The notes beneath the pieces are model-generated. The model was given only the letters and a program-made list of their open reading frames with translations. It searched no databases and was not told the origin of the DNA. Shown here in pieces: positions 56,277-64,000 of a stretch of DNA of 64,000 nt; position 1 is the stretch's first letter, and each line of letters opens with the position of its first letter. The translations under genes and the position numbers were made by a program. Source of the stretch: Sphaerisporangium perillae (GTDB taxonomy: Bacteria > Actinomycetota > Actinomycetes > Streptosporangiales > Streptosporangiaceae); contig NZ_JALLPO010000021.1 of NCBI RefSeq assembly GCF_023276435.1, forward strand, positions 62,001 through 126,000, written 5' to 3'.

Positions 56277-56738
56277 CTATCGCACCTCGGCGATGAGCTC
56301 CACCTCGACGGGAACGTCCAGCGGCAGGGCCGCCACGCCGACGGCGCTGCGCGCGTGGATGCCCGCGTCCCCGAAGACCTCGGCGAACAGCTCGCTGGCG
56401 CCGTTGATGACGCTCGGCTGGCCGGTGAAGCCGGGCGCGCTGGCCACGAAGCCGACGACCTTGACGATGCGCACGACGTTCGACAGGCCGCCTGCGGCCG
56501 ACGCGAGCGCCGCGAGGCCGTTGAGCGCGCAGATCCTCGCCTGGCGCTTGGCCTCCTCGGCCGTCACCTCGGCGCCGACCTTGCCCGTCGGGCCGAGCTT
56601 GCCGTTCTCCATGGGGATCTGGCCCGAGCAGTAGACGTAGTTCCCCGTGCGCACCGCGGGCACGTACGCGGCCAGCGGCTTGACGATCTCGGGAAGGGTC
56701 AGCCCCAGTTCCTTGAGACGATCTTCGGGCGTGCTCAT
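56277..56738 (-). CDS. ridA: RidA/YjgF-family imine deaminase
   Basis: 153 aa from the ATG at 56738, overlapping DUF4177's stop. RidA fold: YVPAVRTGNYVYCSGQIPME near residue 23, ICALNGLAALASAAGGLSNV near 69, VNGIN-like FTGQPSVINGASELFAEVFG and the C-terminal ARSAVGVAALPLDVPVEVEL, where the Arg near residue 129 is the conserved catalytic/binding residue. RidA removes reactive enamine/imine intermediates. It corresponds to Rv3678c. Confidence 0.92.
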   Translation of the reverse strand: MSTPEDRLKELGLTLPEIVKPLAAYVPAVRTGNYVYCSGQIPMENGKLGPTGKVGAEVTAEEAKRQARICALNGLAALASAAGGLSNVVRIVKVVGFVASAPGFTGQPSVINGASELFAEVFGDAGIHARSAVGVAALPLDVPVEVELIAEVR

Positions 56739-56890
56739 GCCTTCTCCCGCTTCATGTAGGCGACGAGCTGCTCGGGGTTCGGCCCCGGAATGACCGTGAC
56801 GAGCTCCCAGCCGTCCTGGCCCCAGTTGTCGAGAATCTGCTTTGTCGCATGCGTCAGCAGCGGAACAGTCGCGTATTCGTAGCGCTTCAT
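56735..56890 (-). CDS. DUF4177-domain small protein
   Basis: 51 aa, start MKRYEYATVPLLTHATKQIL. The DUF4177 pattern WGQDGWELVTVIPGP is near residue 27. Its stop overlaps the ridA start (ATGA). The remembered mycobacterial homologue is Rv3678A. Function unknown. The short length is normal for the family. Confidence 0.8.
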   Translation of the reverse strand: MKRYEYATVPLLTHATKQILDNWGQDGWELVTVIPGPNPEQLVAYMKREKA

Positions 56891-57041
56891 GATGGCACTG
56901 TAGACGGGCCCGGCCTCCGTACGCGGCACGGCCACCGGGCCGGCGGAGCGCGGCCGTCCGGGGGTGTGAAGTGCGTCGCAACTGGCCCCTGATGAGGGCG
57001 GACGGCGAATCGAAAAGTGACCGTTGGGTAGCCTTCGAAGC

Positions 57042-58046
57042 GTGAGCGCTCGCGACACCGATTGGGACGGCGTACGACTTCATGTCGTGACCGGCAAGGG
57101 CGGCACGGGCAAGACGACCGTGGCCGCCGCGCTGGCCCTCGCCCTGGCGGCGGGCGGCCGGAAAGTACTGCTCGTCGAAGTGGAGGGACGCCAGGGCATC
57201 GCCCAGGTCTTCGACACCCCACCCCTGCCGTACGAAGAACGCAAGATCGCTGTGGCACCGGACGGCGGCGACGTGTACGCGCTCGCCATCGACCCAGAAG
57301 AGGCGATGCTCGAATACGTCGAGATGTTCTACGGGATGAAGCGGGCAGGGAAGGCCCTCAACAAGATCGGGCTCGTGGACTTCGCGACGACCATCGCCCC
57401 CGGGCTGCGCGACGTGCTCGTCACCGGCAAGACCAGCGAAGCCGTGCGCCGCCGCGACAAGTCGGGCAGGCGCGTGTACGACACCGTCGTCATGGACGCG
57501 CCGCCGACCGGGCGGATCACCCGGTTCCTCAACGTGACCTCGGAGGTGGCCGGCCTCGCGCGGATCGGCCCGGTCAAGAACCACGCCGACCTGGTCCGCG
57601 GCGTCGTCGCCTCGCCGGAGACCGCGGTGCACTTCGTCACGCTGCTGGAGGAGATGCCGGTCCAGGAGACGCTGGACGGCATCCAGAGCCTTCACGAGGC
57701 CAAGCTTCCCGTCGGCGGGATCTTCATCAACATGGTCCGCCCCGAACTGCTGCCGGAGGCGGCCCTCGACGCGGCGGCCGACGGCGGCTTCGACGCCGCC
57801 GATCTGACGCTCGGCCTCAAGGCGGCCGGCCTCACCGACGGCGCCGCCGGATCGTCCTCGATCGCCGAGGCGCTGGCCGCGGAGGTCGTCGAGCACGCAC
57901 AGCGCACCGCTCTGGAGCGGCGCGAGAGGCAGACGCTCGCCGAGGCCACGGTGCCGCGGTACGAGCTGCCGCTCCTGCCCGAGGGCGCCGACCTCGCGGG
58001 CCTCTACGAGCTGGCCGAAACAATGTGTTCGCAGGGAGCAGCGTGA
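57042..58046 (+). CDS. ArsA/GET3-like ATPase 1 (Rv3679-like)
   Basis: 334 aa from the GTG at 57042; no ribosome-binding site, but TAGCCT (57029-57034) ends 7 bp before it, so the mRNA is probably leaderless. ArsA-type deviant Walker A GKGGTGKTTVAAALA near residue 16, switch DAPPTGRITRFL and an ArsA signature later. It is coupled to a second ATPase by GTGA overlap. In mycobacteria the homologous pair forms a complex that protects against glycerol/nitric oxide-linked stress (family knowledge). There is no arsenic gene nearby. Confidence 0.9.
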   Translation: MSARDTDWDGVRLHVVTGKGGTGKTTVAAALALALAAGGRKVLLVEVEGRQGIAQVFDTPPLPYEERKIAVAPDGGDVYALAIDPEEAMLEYVEMFYGMKRAGKALNKIGLVDFATTIAPGLRDVLVTGKTSEAVRRRDKSGRRVYDTVVMDAPPTGRITRFLNVTSEVAGLARIGPVKNHADLVRGVVASPETAVHFVTLLEEMPVQETLDGIQSLHEAKLPVGGIFINMVRPELLPEAALDAAADGGFDAADLTLGLKAAGLTDGAAGSSSIAEALAAEVVEHAQRTALERRERQTLAEATVPRYELPLLPEGADLAGLYELAETMCSQGAA

Positions 58047-59269
58047 AGCCTCATCCCGAGGAAGCCCCCCACCTGGCCGCCGGCTTCGCGGTGAGCGAGT
58101 CCGACGGTCACGGGGCCTTCGCCGGTCACCTGGGCGACGGCGCGCGCCGGGCCTCGCCGGTTCTGGACATGGACGCCGTCCTGGACGACCCGCACACGCG
58201 CATCGTCGTGTGCTGCGGCTCGGGTGGCGTGGGGAAGACCACGACGGCGGCGGCCCTCGGCCTGCGGGCGGCCGAGCGCGGCCGGCGCGTGGTCGTGCTC
58301 ACCGTCGACCCCGCGCGGCGTCTCGCCCAGTCGATGGGGCTCACCGAGCTGGACAACACCCCGCGCCTGGTCGCCGGCGTCCAGGGACCGGGCGAGCTGC
58401 ACGCGATGATGCTCGACATGAAGCGGACGTTCGACGAGATCATCGAGGCGCACGCCGACCCCGAACGCGCGCGGCAGATCCTCACCAACCCGTTCTACGA
58501 GTCGTTGTCGTCCAGCTTCTCCGGCACGCAGGAATACATGGCGATGGAGAAGCTCGGCCAGCTCCGCCGGTCGGACGAGTGGGATCTGATCATCGTCGAC
58601 ACGCCGCCGTCGCGGTCGGCGCTCGACTTCCTCGACGCGCCGGAACGGCTTGGCCGCTTCCTCGACGGGCGGCTGATCAGGATCCTCATGGCGCCCGCCA
58701 AGGCAGGAGGCCGGAGCGCGTTCAAGCTGCTCAACGCCGGTTTCAGCCTGGTCGCGGGCGCGATTACCAAGATCTTGGGCGCGCAGTTCCTCAAGGACAT
58801 CCAGACCTTCGTCGGGGCCCTCGACGCCGTCTTCGGCGGGTTCAGGCAGCGGGCGGAGCAGACCTACCGTCTGCTCCAGGCACCCGGCACCGCGTTCCTC
58901 GTCGTGGCCGCGCCGGAACGGGACGCGATGCGGGAGGCCTCGTACTTCGTGGAGCGGCTGGCCGAGGAGAGCATGCCCCTGGCCGGCCTGGTGGTCAACC
59001 GGGTGCACCGCTCCCCCGCGCCGGCCCTCTCGGCCGCTCGCAGCGCCGCCGCCGCGGAGGATCTGGAGTCACGTGGCGAGCATGAACTCACGGCCGCCGT
59101 GTTGCGGCTTCACGCCGGACGTATGCAGCTCGCCGCGCGCGAGCATCGGGAACAGGAGCACTTCGCGTCGGCCCACCCCACGGTGCCGATCGCCGAAGTG
59201 CTGGCGATGCCGGAGGACGTGCACGATCTCGCGGGTCTACGCCAGATCGGCGAACTCCTCGCATCCTGA
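58043..59269 (+). CDS. ArsA/GET3-like ATPase 2 (Rv3680-like)
   Basis: 408 aa. Start GTG within the previous stop (GTGA), with GCAGGGAGC ahead. Walker A GSGGVGKTTTAAALG is near residue 60, a VDTPPSRSALDFLDAPERLG switch region near 190, then a helical client-binding part. It is the second subunit of the ATPase pair. The N-terminal 50 residues are variable. The gene ends before a terminator shared with whiB. Confidence 0.9.
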   Translation: MKPHPEEAPHLAAGFAVSESDGHGAFAGHLGDGARRASPVLDMDAVLDDPHTRIVVCCGSGGVGKTTTAAALGLRAAERGRRVVVLTVDPARRLAQSMGLTELDNTPRLVAGVQGPGELHAMMLDMKRTFDEIIEAHADPERARQILTNPFYESLSSSFSGTQEYMAMEKLGQLRRSDEWDLIIVDTPPSRSALDFLDAPERLGRFLDGRLIRILMAPAKAGGRSAFKLLNAGFSLVAGAITKILGAQFLKDIQTFVGALDAVFGGFRQRAEQTYRLLQAPGTAFLVVAAPERDAMREASYFVERLAEESMPLAGLVVNRVHRSPAPALSAARSAAAAEDLESRGEHELTAAVLRLHAGRMQLAAREHREQEHFASAHPTVPIAEVLAMPEDVHDLAGLRQIGELLAS

Positions 59270-59319
59270 TGATCATGATGGTGGACTCTGGTGACGCGAA
59301 TGAGGGGCCGTCACCAGCC

Positions 59320-59345
59320 CCTCGCGCGCGATGAAGGGCGCGAGG
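59320..59345. terminator. Bidirectional hairpin between ATPase pair and whiB gene
   Basis: CCTCGCGC (59320-59327) pairs with GCGCGAGG (59338-59345), an 8-bp stem. It lies between the two convergent stop codons. Confidence 0.5.
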
Positions 59346-59370
59346 CGATGTCCCGCCTCCGCCCCTGAAC

Positions 59371-59667
59371 TCAGCCGGCAATCAGCTCGTTGGTCCGCTC
59401 GTACTCTTCCTTCGCGACCTCCAGCAGGTCACGCCAGGAAGTGACATCCGGCCGCCGCCGGAGCAGCGCTCGCCGCTCCCGCTCGGTCATCCCGCCCCAG
59501 ACCCCGAACTCGATGCGATTGTCCAGTGCATCCGCGAGGCATTCGGTACGGACCGGGCATCCTCGGCAGATGAGCTTCGCCCTGTTCTGGGCGGCACCCT
59601 GGACGAACAACGCGTCAGGATCCGCACCCCGACAGGCGGCACGGGAGGTCCAATCCGTGATCCACAT
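59371..59667 (-). CDS. whiB4: WhiB-family iron-sulfur regulator, WhiB4/WblA type
   Basis: 98 aa. Cluster cysteines at 12, 34, 37 and 43 (AACRG, ICRGCPVRTEC), then GVWGGMTERERR, the WhiB turn, and the basic RRRPDVT tail. WhiB4 (Rv3681c) is an oxidant-sensitive DNA binder, while its Streptomyces orthologue WblA controls development and antibiotic synthesis. Its position next to the ATPase pair and PonA2 matches both. It binds a 4Fe-4S cluster and cooperates with sigma factors (family knowledge). Confidence 0.93.
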   Translation of the reverse strand: MWITDWTSRAACRGADPDALFVQGAAQNRAKLICRGCPVRTECLADALDNRIEFGVWGGMTERERRALLRRRPDVTSWRDLLEVAKEEYERTNELIAG

Positions 59668-59841
59668 TTCGACCCCACTCCCCTATAGGTGGTCAGTCGT
59701 CACTTGGCGGCCGACGGGCGCGGGCGTCGAGCCTCCTTATTCAGTTGCCGCAGAGGAGAACGTACGCAACCAGACGTTCGGACCGACAGACCCCGGGCGG
59801 GTCAATTTCACACATGGTCATGTCAGGCCATGTGGCCGGGA

Positions 59842-59853
59842 ATGACTAGTCAT
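59842..59853. promoter_or_regulatory. 12-bp perfect palindrome upstream of ponA2
   Basis: ATGACTAGTCAT is a perfect inverted repeat without spacer, about 84 bp upstream of the likely ponA2 start. GGCCA-TG-TGGCC (59827-59838) lies just before it. Both sit in the divergent whiB-ponA2 promoter region and may be binding sites. Confidence 0.4.
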
Positions 59854-59936
59854 CCCCGTCGCGGGTAGCGGGCGAGTCAATGCGAAATGGGCTTTGGGTA
59901 CCTATTGGGTCAGTGGTTCGGCATACTCTTGGACTC

Positions 59937-62201
59937 GTGCAAGCTCAAGGCAAAGGCAACGGGTCCGCAGTAGGGAATCTCGTACGGCTGATCGCAGCCG
60001 CCGTCGCCGCGGGTGTGCTGGCCGCGGCGATCGCGCTGCCTGCCGTCGGCGGAGCCGGCGTGGGGGTCAAGAGCGCCTCAGACGTGCTCAACCTCAACCC
60101 TGAGGACCTCAACGAACCGGATCTTCCCGAGAAGACGGAGATCCGCGACGCCAGCGGCAAGCTCATCGCACAGTTCTACTACCAGAACCGCGAGTCGGTT
60201 CCCCTGGAGAAGGTCGCTCCCGTCATGCGCGAGGCGATCATCTCCATCGAGGACTTCCGCTTCTACGAGCACGGCGCCCTCGACCTCGAAGGCTTCGCAC
60301 GCGCCATGATGAAGAACTTCCAGTCCGGCGGCGTCTCCCAGGGTGGCTCCTCGATCACCCAGCAGTACGTAAAGCAGGTGCTGCTCAACAAGGCCGAGAC
60401 CAAGGAAGAGCAGCTCGCCGCCATCGCGCCGACGGTCTCCCGCAAGCTCAACGAGCTCCGGTACGCCATGGGCATCGAGCAGAAGTACACCAAGGACGAG
60501 ATCCTCGAGCGCTACCTCAACATCGCCTACTTCGGCGCCAGCGCGTACGGCATCCAGTCCGCCTCCAAGCGGTTCTTCGACAAGCCCGCCTCCAAGCTGA
60601 ACCTCGAGGAGGCGGCCACGCTCGCGGGAGCCGTGCAGAACCCCAACGCGACGGACCCGAACCTCGGCAAGCAGCACAAGGCGGCCCTGCTGGCCCGCCG
60701 CAACACCGTGCTCGACCGCATGGCCGAGCTGAAGAAGATCACTCCTGAGCAGGCCGCGACGGCCAAGGCCAAGAAGCTGGTCTTCAAGGACATCGACATC
60801 CCCGGTGGCTGCGAAGAGAGCGACTACCCGTACTTCTGCATGTACGTCCAGAACGAGATCCGCAACGACTCGCAGTTCGGCAAGACCCCGAAGGCCCGCC
60901 AGGAGTTCCTCAACCGCGGCGGCCTGACCATCAAGACCACGCTCGACACCAAGATGCAGAAGGCCGCCGACAAGGCCATCAAGCAGTGGGTCAACGCCTC
61001 CGACAAGCCGGTCGCCGCCGAGGCCCTGGTCGAGCCGGGCACCGGCGCCATCAAGGCCATGGCCGCCAGCCGCAAGTACGGCCGGAGCAAGAAGAAGAAC
61101 CAGTCCACCTACAACCTGGTCGCCGACGCCGCGCACGGCGGCGGCACCGGGTTCCAGGCCGGTTCGACGTTCAAGGTCTTCACCCTCACCACGGCGCTCG
61201 AAGAGGGCATGAAGTTCAACGACGGCATCAACTCCGGCAGCAGCTTCCAGGCCGGCGGCTACAGCGACTTCAAGAACTGCAAGGGCGAGAACGTCGGCGA
61301 CCCCAACCACGTCGCCCACAACTCCGAGGGCGGCGGCGGCTTCAAGACCCTCCAGACCGGCACCTGGGGATCGGTCAACACCTTCTTCCTGAACCTGGAG
61401 AAGAAGGTCGGGCTCTGCGACGTCGTCAAGACCGCCAAGGACCTCGGCATCAAGCGCTCCGACGGTGGCAAGCTGCAGGAAGTCGAGACCTTCACCCTCG
61501 GCGTCAACGAGATGGACCCGGTCACCGTGGCCAGCGCCTACGCGACCTTCGGCGCACGCGGCAAGTACTGCAAGCCGATGGCGATCACCGCGATCACCGA
61601 CCGCAACGGCAAGACGACCGAGTTCAAGCCGTCCTGCAAGCAGGCGATCGAGGAGGAGGTCGCCGACGCGGTCAGCGACATCCTCTCGGGCGTGTTCACC
61701 AAGGGCACGATGCGGGGCGTCGGCGGCATCGGCCGGGACGCCGCCGGCAAGACCGGCACCACCGACGGCTCCATGACCGCCTGGTTCGCCGGGTACACCC
61801 CCGACCTCGCCGCAGCCGTCAGCCTCGGCGACCCGCGCGGGTCCTACACCCACCCGCTGCGCGGCGTGACCATCGGCGGCCGCTACTACGGCGAGGTGTT
61901 CGGCGCCACCATCTCCGGCCAGATCTGGAAGGCCACGATGCTGAGCGCCCTGGCCAACATCGAGCCTTCCTCCTTCACTCCACCGGACATGAGCCGCTTC
62001 GGTGGCTGCAGCGCCGGCTGCGCGCCCAAGCGTCCCCGGAAGGACCCGATCGCGAACGACGGCACCGGCTACCCCGTTCCCAACGACAACGGCCAGGGCC
62101 CGGACCTCGGCAACCCGGACAACAACCACGGCAACCGCGGCGGCGGGAACGGCCGCGGAACCGACCCCGTCACCGTCGTCCCCACCGCCCCCGCCGGCTG
62201 A
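59937..62201 (+). CDS. ponA2: Class A penicillin-binding protein (PonA2-like)
   Basis: 754 aa from the GTG at 59937, with TACTCT ending 7 bp upstream (likely leaderless); an ATG at 59880 would add 19 residues. One membrane helix (about 15-40) is followed by the GT51 transglycosylase with its catalytic Glu in IEDFRFYEHGALD and GGSSITQQYVKQVL. The transpeptidase follows: Ser in AGSTFKVF (SxxK), SVN and KTGTT. The C-terminus is a Gly/Pro/Asn-rich tail without PASTA repeats. It builds peptidoglycan. Corresponds to Rv3682/SCO3580. Confidence 0.95.
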   Translation: MQAQGKGNGSAVGNLVRLIAAAVAAGVLAAAIALPAVGGAGVGVKSASDVLNLNPEDLNEPDLPEKTEIRDASGKLIAQFYYQNRESVPLEKVAPVMREAIISIEDFRFYEHGALDLEGFARAMMKNFQSGGVSQGGSSITQQYVKQVLLNKAETKEEQLAAIAPTVSRKLNELRYAMGIEQKYTKDEILERYLNIAYFGASAYGIQSASKRFFDKPASKLNLEEAATLAGAVQNPNATDPNLGKQHKAALLARRNTVLDRMAELKKITPEQAATAKAKKLVFKDIDIPGGCEESDYPYFCMYVQNEIRNDSQFGKTPKARQEFLNRGGLTIKTTLDTKMQKAADKAIKQWVNASDKPVAAEALVEPGTGAIKAMAASRKYGRSKKKNQSTYNLVADAAHGGGTGFQAGSTFKVFTLTTALEEGMKFNDGINSGSSFQAGGYSDFKNCKGENVGDPNHVAHNSEGGGGFKTLQTGTWGSVNTFFLNLEKKVGLCDVVKTAKDLGIKRSDGGKLQEVETFTLGVNEMDPVTVASAYATFGARGKYCKPMAITAITDRNGKTTEFKPSCKQAIEEEVADAVSDILSGVFTKGTMRGVGGIGRDAAGKTGTTDGSMTAWFAGYTPDLAAAVSLGDPRGSYTHPLRGVTIGGRYYGEVFGATISGQIWKATMLSALANIEPSSFTPPDMSRFGGCSAGCAPKRPRKDPIANDGTGYPVPNDNGQGPDLGNPDNNHGNRGGGNGRGTDPVTVVPTAPAG

Positions 62202-62215
62202 TCACACCAAAACGC

Positions 62216-62253
62216 GAAGTGCCCTCCACATGAACCTTTGTGGAGGGCACTTC
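62216..62253 (+). terminator. Strong hairpin after ponA2
   Basis: GAAGTGCCCTCCACA (62216-62230) and TGTGGAGGGCACTTC (62239-62253) form a perfect 15-bp stem with an 8-nt loop, 14 bp after the stop codon. The T-run is on the minus-strand side, so it may serve both strands. Confidence 0.75.
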
Positions 62254-62437
62254 AACATCCAGCGGATCGAGAAGGCCACGCCGTGCGGCCACCGCACGGC
62301 CGCCGTGAAGGGCATTTCCCTTTCCATCTCACCGCCCAAGGCGGCCACCCAACGCGAAACAGGCAATGGCCGACTCTGGTCACACCACCGACCGTTCAGC
62401 CCCGCAAGCCGGTCAGCCGGTCAGCCCCGCAAGCCGG

Positions 62438-62893
62438 TCAGCCCGCCAGGCGGGCTCGGACGGCCTGGGCGACCCTGCCGCCCTCGGCGCGTCCCGCGAC
62501 CTTGGGGTTGAGGACCTTCATGACCTGGCCCATCGCCCTCGGACCCTCGGCGCCGCTCTCGGCGATGGCCTCCTGGACGAGCCGGTCGAGCTCCTCGTCG
62601 CTCAACTGCGCGGGAAGGTACTCCTCCAGCACCGCCTGCTCGTCCTGCTCCGCCTGCGCCTGCTCGGCGCGGCCCGCGCCGGCGAACGCCTCCGACGCCT
62701 CCCGGCGCTTCTTGGCCTCCTTGGTCAGCACCTTCACGATCTCCTCGTCGGAGAGCTCGCGCGCCGTCTTGCCCGCGACCTCCTCGGTGCTGACGGCGGC
62801 GAGAGCCATGCGCAACGTCCGGGTACGCACCTCGTCACGCGCCTTCATCGACGTCGTGAGGTCGGCCTTCAGCTTGTCCTTCAGAGCACTCAT
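62438..62893 (-). CDS. GatB/YqeY-domain protein
   Basis: 151 aa. YqeY-type helices: MSALKDKLKADLTTSMKARD at the start, then RTRTLRMALAAVSTEEVAGK and LPAQLSDEELDRLVQEAIAE, with AMGQVMKVLNPKVAGRAEGG near the C-terminus, the GatB-tail like domain. The family is implicated in tRNA-dependent amidation by similarity, but YqeY's own role is unclear. The ATG at 62893 (MSALKD) is preferred; another ATG lies three codons upstream. Confidence 0.85.
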   Translation of the reverse strand: MSALKDKLKADLTTSMKARDEVRTRTLRMALAAVSTEEVAGKTARELSDEEIVKVLTKEAKKRREASEAFAGAGRAEQAQAEQDEQAVLEEYLPAQLSDEELDRLVQEAIAESGAEGPRAMGQVMKVLNPKVAGRAEGGRVAQAVRARLAG

Positions 62894-63027
62894 GACCACC
62901 ATCTTGCCGTGTCCCCGCACCTCGATCACCGCAATTCCCCCGGTGGGACTCGCGGTCGCGTCCAGCGCACTCGCGCCGAATCCCGTGTTGGGAGGCAGCA
63001 CATCGCACCCTCGGGCATCATTGACTC

Positions 63028-63930
63028 GTGAGGAAAGCTGCCGCGATACCCCTGTCCTTGCTCGGCCTTGGCGTTGCCGGGCTCGGCTACGCCTCGGTGA
63101 TCGAGCGCAACTGGTTCCGGCTCCGCCGCTTCGACGTGCCGGTGCTGGAGCCCGGGCAGCGGCCGGTGCGCGTCCTGCAGATCTCCGACCTGCACCTCAC
63201 GCCCGGGCGCACCCGCCTGATCAACTGGGTCCGGTCCCTGGACGCGCTCAACCCCGACCTCGTGGTCAACACCGGCGACACCCTCGCCCACCCGGACGCG
63301 GTGCCCGCGTATCTGCGCGCGGTCGAGCCCCTGCTGTCCCGTCCCGGGCTGTTCGTCTACGGATCCAACGATCTGTACGCCCCGAGGCCCAAGAACCCGG
63401 CTCGCTACCTCTGGAGCCCTTCCAAGGGGCCTCAGCAGACCATGCCGAACCTCCCCTGGACGGAACTCGGCGCCGGCATGACCGCCGCGGGCTGGCTCGA
63501 CGTGAACAACACCACCGCGCGGGTCAAGGTGGGCGACCTCGACGTCTTCGTGGGCGGCATCCACGACTCCCACATCAACCGCGACCGGTACGACGAGATC
63601 GCCGGCCCCGCCCCGGCCGACGCCGACCTCCGGCTGGGTGTCATGCACTCGCCCGAGCCCCGGAACATGTCCCGGTTCGCCGCCGACGGCTACCAACTGC
63701 TGCTGGCCGGCCACACGCACGGCGGCCAGCTGTGCATCCCGTTCTACGGCGCTCTGGTGACCAACTGCGGCATCGACCGCGCCCGGGTGAAGGGGCTGCA
63801 CCGCCACGAGTCCGCCTGGCTGCACGTCTCCGCCGGCCTCGGCACCTCCCCCTACGCCCCGGTCCGCTTCTCCTGCCCCCCGGAGGCCACCCTGCTGACC
63901 CTCGTCCCCCGCCGCCCCAGCACCACGTGA
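63028..63930 (+). CDS. Calcineurin-like metallophosphoesterase (Rv3683-like)
   Basis: 300 aa, near-terminal. An N-terminal membrane or signal segment (PLSLLGLGVAGLGYASV) anchors the protein. Metal motifs: QISDLHLTPGRT (DxH), VVNTGDTLAHPD (GD) and AGHTHGGQLCIP (GHxH). The usual GNHD reads GSND (FVYGSNDLYAP), a change I recall from the actinobacterial subfamily. Substrate unknown; relatives cleave phosphodiesters. Order agrees with Rv3683 after ponA2. The last 70 bases of the window hold no further gene. Confidence 0.88.
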   Translation: MRKAAAIPLSLLGLGVAGLGYASVIERNWFRLRRFDVPVLEPGQRPVRVLQISDLHLTPGRTRLINWVRSLDALNPDLVVNTGDTLAHPDAVPAYLRAVEPLLSRPGLFVYGSNDLYAPRPKNPARYLWSPSKGPQQTMPNLPWTELGAGMTAAGWLDVNNTTARVKVGDLDVFVGGIHDSHINRDRYDEIAGPAPADADLRLGVMHSPEPRNMSRFAADGYQLLLAGHTHGGQLCIPFYGALVTNCGIDRARVKGLHRHESAWLHVSAGLGTSPYAPVRFSCPPEATLLTLVPRRPSTT

Positions 63931-64000
63931 TCTTCCTCTCCCCCGTCCCGCCCAGGGGATGACGCGAGCACCACCAAAGTCCGCTAGACTCGTGCGAGCA

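Noticed and set aside
60078-62129. A 683-codon frame antisense to ponA2
   Set aside because: No domain, and it covers a complete, motif-bearing penicillin-binding protein.
63931-64000. tRNA gene or promoter at the window edge
   Set aside because: The last 70 bases contain a TAGACT-like box, but there is no cloverleaf or start codon to support a feature.

Overview
The window comes from a high-GC Gram-positive actinomycete. The evidence is very GC-rich codon use, a dnaK-grpE-dnaJ-hspR cluster followed by clpB, a BldG-type regulator, a WhiB protein, a 6C RNA and a Crp/MarP/PonA2-type block. The family-level flavour suggests Streptosporangiales (Nonomuraea/Streptosporangium-like), but that placement is inference. 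All assignments come from reading the sequence and from memory of protein families; no searches were run.

Layout. 1-5.6 kb: heat-shock chaperones on the + strand (3' end of dnaK, grpE, dnaJ, hspR, clpB). 5.7-28.9 kb: mixed accessory and housekeeping genes. These include a secreted protein behind a hairpin that hides its ribosome-binding site, a TPR protein, an EphD-like hydrolase/reductase with a TetR regulator and a clear palindromic operator, a CapA lipoprotein, a Fur-family regulator beside a molybdopterin oxidoreductase, an HD phosphohydrolase, a Rieske/DUF2231 membrane protein, a TauE/SafE permease, a band-7 protein, a lone ABC ATPase, and a NarL-type two-component pair whose kinase start abuts a decayed tnpB transposon end. 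They continue with an SDR coupled to a divergent QueA-like gene, two tandem secreted paralogues, an ornithine-lipid operon (olsB-olsA), serB and a SixA phosphatase.

29.4-36 kb: hppA (proton pyrophosphatase), an RsbW-like kinase, bldG and a large DEAD/DUF1998 helicase. This order matches, as I recall it, the Streptomyces bldG neighbourhood. 36-43 kb: a minus-strand Tad (Flp pilus) locus, ssd-tadA-tadB-tadC-flp-tadE-tadG-like, preceded by a 6C small RNA, as remembered for M. tuberculosis Rv3660c-Rv3654c. Two tandem-repeat arrays sit in its intergenic gaps. 43-64 kb: a block that follows the remembered M. tuberculosis Rv3662c-Rv3683 order: degenerate Fic-like protein, acs, holin-like membrane protein, EphE hydrolase, MarP protease, Nudix, nth, crp, MBL hydrolase, Nudix, RidA, DUF4177, two ArsA/GET3-like ATPases, WhiB4/WblA, PonA2 and a metallophosphoesterase. 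A DUF309 protein, a HEAT-repeat protein and a YqeY protein are interspersed.

The unusual content is mostly in the gaps. There are five tandem-repeat arrays (18, 27, 30, about 37 and 52 bp units), several perfect palindromes without an assigned regulator, gene remnants (a tnpB tail, a response-regulator receiver piece, a truncated GNAT), and a long 42.6-43.8 kb gap holding the 6C RNA. I see no CRISPR array, tRNA, rRNA or prophage.
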